DNA of 9,064 bases from URNF01 sp045543675 (GTDB lineage Bacteria; Bacillota; Clostridia; Oscillospirales; Acutalibacteraceae). Numbering within the stretch: the stretch's first letter is position 1; each line of letters opens with the position of its first letter. Under the pieces are notes generated by a model. The model was not told the DNA's origin. It worked only from the letters and a program-made list of their open reading frames with translations, and did not search any database. The position numbers were made by a program, and so were the translations under genes. Location of the stretch: positions 1 to 9,064 of the forward strand of contig JAZPXM010000035.1 of NCBI GenBank assembly GCA_045543675.1. Direction: 5' to 3'. Below, piece by piece: positions 7,391-9,064 of the stretch.

Positions 7391-8752
7391 CTGTCCGATG
7401 CCTATACGGGCGGGTATATGGGTCTGTATATGTCTGACCCGTCCGGCGCTATGTATACCGGTTTTGCATTCCGTGGCTATGACCCGGAGATTACCGAATT
7501 AGATACCGTGTATCTCTCGGCAACGGGCGATGATGCTAACACGGGCGATAGCGAACAGGCGGCAGTTGCAACGCTCGAAAAAGCAACGCAACTGGTGAAA
7601 GACGGCGGCACTATCCATGTGGTGGGTGACTATCCGCTGACCGCATTTGCGGCGACCACAAAAGACATCACCTACGTTGGCGGTACGCTGGATTTCAGCG
7701 GTGTAGCTGACGAATACGTTATTATGCAAGGTCCTGCTACCTTCGGTGACGTGACTTTGAAATTCAAGAGCGGTAACTATGTGTACTGGCTTGCTAACTA
7801 TCATAAGTTGGTAGTGTCTGCAGATGCGACCATTGTTGGTACGCCCAACGTATTCGGCGGCAAGCAGATTGCCACCTTTACCGATACCTACACGGGGGAC
7901 ACCCACGTAGAATTGTACGCAGGTACCTATTTGACCGTTGGCGGCGGTAACCGCAGAGGTGGTATGGTCGGTGAGACCTATGTGAAAGTAGGCGGCACTG
8001 CTAAGATTACCACTTTGTACGGCGGTACCGGTGCTGACTACGGTCAGATGAAAGGTGATACGCACGTTTACATTGACGGCGGTACGATCACCAACGTATT
8101 CGGTGGTAGCTCGCACCAGGGTACTGCCAACAGCGTGTACATCGAAATGAACGGCGGTACCGTTGAAAGCCTTTACGGCGGCAACGGTAACGGTAACGGC
8201 ACAGGTTCCAATATGAAACATACGAACTACGCCGCCAACGGTACGCCGGCGAAGGTGGATATCGTCTTAAACGGCGGTACGGTTACCCGTCGCTTGTACG
8301 GCGGTTGTTACAATGATGTTTCTACCACCAATAAATATAAGGTATATGGTACCGTTACGGTTACCGTAAAAGAGGGCTTTACCTTTGGCGGTCACAGCAG
8401 TTGGGAAGGTATCCGTGCAGGTTCCCGCACAAAAGTAACTGATTATGAAAGCGATTGTGCAGAAACCACCACGCTGATTATTGATAATCTGGCAGTATAC
8501 GCGGCGGTAAAAACCTATTTGAAAGGTGCTGACAGTTCTGCAATGCAGCAGCACGCGATTGTCAATACCACCGACACGTTACAGCTTCCCGAAGGTGCCG
8601 AAAACGGTGAAATTACCGTTTCTGCCGTGGATAACGGCAACGGTACGGTCACTTCTAAAGAAACCGGTATTAGCATTCGCTTTTCGGATTACAAGATTAC
8701 TCACGAACAGTTTGAACAGTTTAGTGACGTTCAGCACAGAATGTTCTTATAA
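7373..8752 (+). CDS. C-terminal part of the split surface protein: end of a seventh sandwich unit plus beta-helix domain
   Basis: This frame encodes about 459 residues in a different frame from the preceding gene. It begins with the last strands of a ConA/LamG-like unit, ending in GYDPEITELD (7475-7504), where other units have their LDxxGxxVD signature. From 7511 a typical beta-helix opening follows (YLSATGDDANTG, then VATLEKATQLVKDGGTI). Right-handed parallel beta-helix coils follow, with GGT-x(4-5)-[YF]GG repeats starting near 7991, 8078, 8153 and 8273, that is 25-40 residues apart. The tail (about 8484-8752) is non-repetitive and ends without LPXTG, SLH, dockerin or membrane anchor. Such beta-helices occur in polysaccharide lyases and adhesins; which applies here is unknown. 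The first in-frame ATGs are 7418 and 7430, with no convincing ribosome binding site and no signal peptide. I take it as the detached end of the upstream protein rather than an independent gene; translation alone is doubtful. Confidence 0.7.
   Translation, partial: HREKVKLSDAYTGGYMGLYMSDPSGAMYTGFAFRGYDPEITELDTVYLSATGDDANTGDSEQAAVATLEKATQLVKDGGTIHVVGDYPLTAFAATTKDITYVGGTLDFSGVADEYVIMQGPATFGDVTLKFKSGNYVYWLANYHKLVVSADATIVGTPNVFGGKQIATFTDTYTGDTHVELYAGTYLTVGGGNRRGGMVGETYVKVGGTAKITTLYGGTGADYGQMKGDTHVYIDGGTITNVFGGSSHQGTANSVYIEMNGGTVESLYGGNGNGNGTGSNMKHTNYAANGTPAKVDIVLNGGTVTRRLYGGCYNDVSTTNKYKVYGTVTVTVKEGFTFGGHSSWEGIRAGSRTKVTDYESDCAETTTLIIDNLAVYAAVKTYLKGADSSAMQQHAIVNTTDTLQLPEGAENGEITVSAVDNGNGTVTSKETGISIRFSDYKITHEQFEQFSDVQHRMFL
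7991..8308 (+). repeat. Beta-helix coil repeats within the C-terminal domain
   Basis: Four imperfect coils are visible in translation: GGTAKITTLYGG, GGTITNVFGG, GGTVESLYGG and GGTVTRRLYGG, starting at about 7991, 8078, 8153 and 8273. At the DNA level they share the word ACGGCGGTAC or close variants. Spacings of 87, 75 and 120 nt keep the frame. These are protein structural repeats, not mobile DNA. Confidence 0.75.
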
Positions 8753-8783
8753 TTTGTTCCGTGGTTTATATCTGTTTTAGGCA

Positions 8784-8837
8784 TAAAAAAAGCAGGATGC
8801 TCTTATAGGAACTTGAAATCCTATAAGGACACCCTGC
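8784..8837 (-). terminator. Rho-independent terminator downstream of tRNA-Pro remnant
   Basis: A long stem pairs GCAGG..CTTATAGGA and TCCTATAAG..CCTGC (8792-8837, small internal mismatches). On the minus strand it is followed by seven T residues (plus-strand A-tract 8784-8791). It starts directly after the CCA end of the tRNA fragment, so it is probably the native terminator of the original tRNA gene. The surface protein gene converges on it with a 30-bp gap, and no separate plus-strand terminator is seen. Confidence 0.85.
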
Positions 8838-8838
8838 A

Positions 8839-8883
8839 TGGTCGGAGTGACAGGGTTCGAACCTGCGGCCTCAACATCCCAAA
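8839..8883 (-). tRNA. 3' fragment of tRNA-Pro(TGG), partial; likely attachment-site remnant
   Basis: The minus strand reads, in order: anticodon loop TTTGGGA (anticodon TGG), a variable loop, T arm GCAGG-TTCGAAC-CCTGT, acceptor half CACTCCG, discriminator A and CCA. This corresponds to tRNA positions about 32-76. The 5' half is absent: no CGGAGTG acceptor partner and no D arm occur in the bases out to 9064. A fragment that begins in the anticodon loop and retains the encoded CCA and terminator is the usual trace of a tyrosine-recombinase element integrated into a tRNA 3' end. It cannot be a functional tRNA by itself. The intact gene would be expected at the far end of the element, outside the window. 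Confidence 0.85.
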
Positions 8884-9002
8884 GAGTTTCTGGAACGTTT
8901 TTCTGCTAAGAAAGCGTTATTTTGGCTCTTTTTAGCCTATATTTTGCCTTTTTCTGCCCTTTTTGCTCTGATTTTTACGATGAAATTTTCTGTTCTTTTT
9001 CC

Positions 9003-9029
9003 ATAAGTGGTCAAATAAGTGGTCAAATA
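9003..9029. repeat. Tandem 12-bp repeat, possible integrase arm sites
   Basis: ATAAGTGGTCAA occurs twice in direct tandem (9003-9014 and 9015-9026), followed by a third partial ATA. Short direct repeats 100-200 bp from the core of a tRNA attachment site resemble arm-type binding sites of tyrosine integrases. If the minus strand codes here, the same repeat would give a YLTTYLTTY peptide instead. Confidence 0.45.
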
Positions 9030-9036
9030 CGAAAGC

Positions 9037-9064
9037 CACCCGAAAACTTTTACGAATTCGGGTG
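9037..9064. other. Hairpin at window edge
   Basis: CACCCGAA (9037-9044) pairs perfectly with TTCGGGTG (9057-9064) around a 12-nt A/T-rich loop. No good U-tract follows on the minus strand, and the plus-strand side is cut off. It could be part of a terminator for a gene beyond the edge, or an inverted repeat at the element end. Confidence 0.35.

Larger units (their letters stand above)
8884..9064. mobile_element. Probable terminal segment of a tRNA-integrated element (cut by window edge)
   Basis: This segment lies on the disrupted (5') side of the tRNA fragment, which after tRNA integration is the element side. It contains no confident gene. Two short minus-strand frames are open from the window edge, one ending at 8932 (43 residues) and one at 8937 (41 residues, lysine/arginine-rich). 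One could be the C-terminus of an integrase, but I recognise no catalytic motif. Tandem 12-bp repeats (9003-9029) and a hairpin (9037-9064) are present. Assignment to a mobile element rests on the tRNA fragment. Confidence 0.45.

Noticed and set aside
7340..7400. Programmed ribosomal frameshift joining the two parts
   Set aside because: No slippery heptamer is evident, and about 200 residues of the seventh unit are missing, so a frameshift alone would not restore a complete unit.
7499..8221. Minus-strand open frame of 240 codons
   Set aside because: Antisense to clear beta-helix coding sequence; the composition reflects the complementary strand.
7991..8308. CRISPR array or mobile repeat in the GGCGGTAC-rich region
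   Set aside because: Spacing is irregular, the repeats are short and in frame, and they translate into beta-helix coils.
1867..8752. Diversity-generating retroelement variable region
   Set aside because: No reverse transcriptase and no template/variable repeat pair is visible in the window.
8884..9063. Minus-strand integrase gene at the right edge
   Set aside because: Only 41-43 codons are open from the edge in two frames, without a recombinase motif; too little to call a gene.

Overview
The window reads as chromosomal DNA of a Gram-positive, mid-GC Firmicute, most likely an uncultured gut member of class Clostridia (Oscillospiraceae or Christensenellales type). The grounds are a DUF6512-type membrane protein, an AraC regulator of the form common in these genomes, strong GGGAGG-type ribosome binding sites, consensus sigma-A promoter hexamers, a very large secreted surface protein, and a GC-rich double-hairpin repeat like those dispersed through gut Clostridia. 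This placement rests on recognised protein types, not on a marker gene.

Layout from left to right. Positions 1-97 hold a REP-like double hairpin. A bidirectional terminator (95-142) follows, closing a minus-strand gene for a five-helix DUF6512-like membrane protein (174-698). Its upstream region carries a TACAnnTGTA dyad of the kind bound by BlaI/CopY repressors. A terminator at 774-820 closes a minus-strand AraC-family regulator (865-1650, TTG start) that has a nearly perfect TTGACA/TATAAT promoter. Diverging from it is the dominant feature: a secreted, modular surface protein of 1834 residues (1867-7371). It has a signal peptide, six tandem concanavalin-A/LamG-like beta-sandwich units and two Ig-like spacers.

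Right after its stop codon, another frame continues to 8752. That frame holds only the last strands of a seventh sandwich unit and then a right-handed beta-helix domain. The simplest reading is one giant surface protein gene that lost about 600 bp and its frame at about 7370, by real deletion or by assembly collapse. Neither part shows a recognisable cell-wall anchor.

The right end (8784-9064) holds a strong minus-strand terminator and a 45-nt 3' fragment of tRNA-Pro(TGG). The fragment starts exactly at the anticodon loop, which is typical of an attachment site left by a tRNA-integrating mobile element. Beyond it lie two copies of a 12-bp repeat and a hairpin, and an integrated element probably continues past the window edge.

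How the genes may work together: the divergent AraC regulator, with its N-terminal sensory cupin, is a plausible controller of the surface protein, which probably binds glycans or host/food polymers. This is inference from position. No complete new multi-gene system is visible; the unusual points are the modular surface protein and its broken junction, and the mobile-element boundary.
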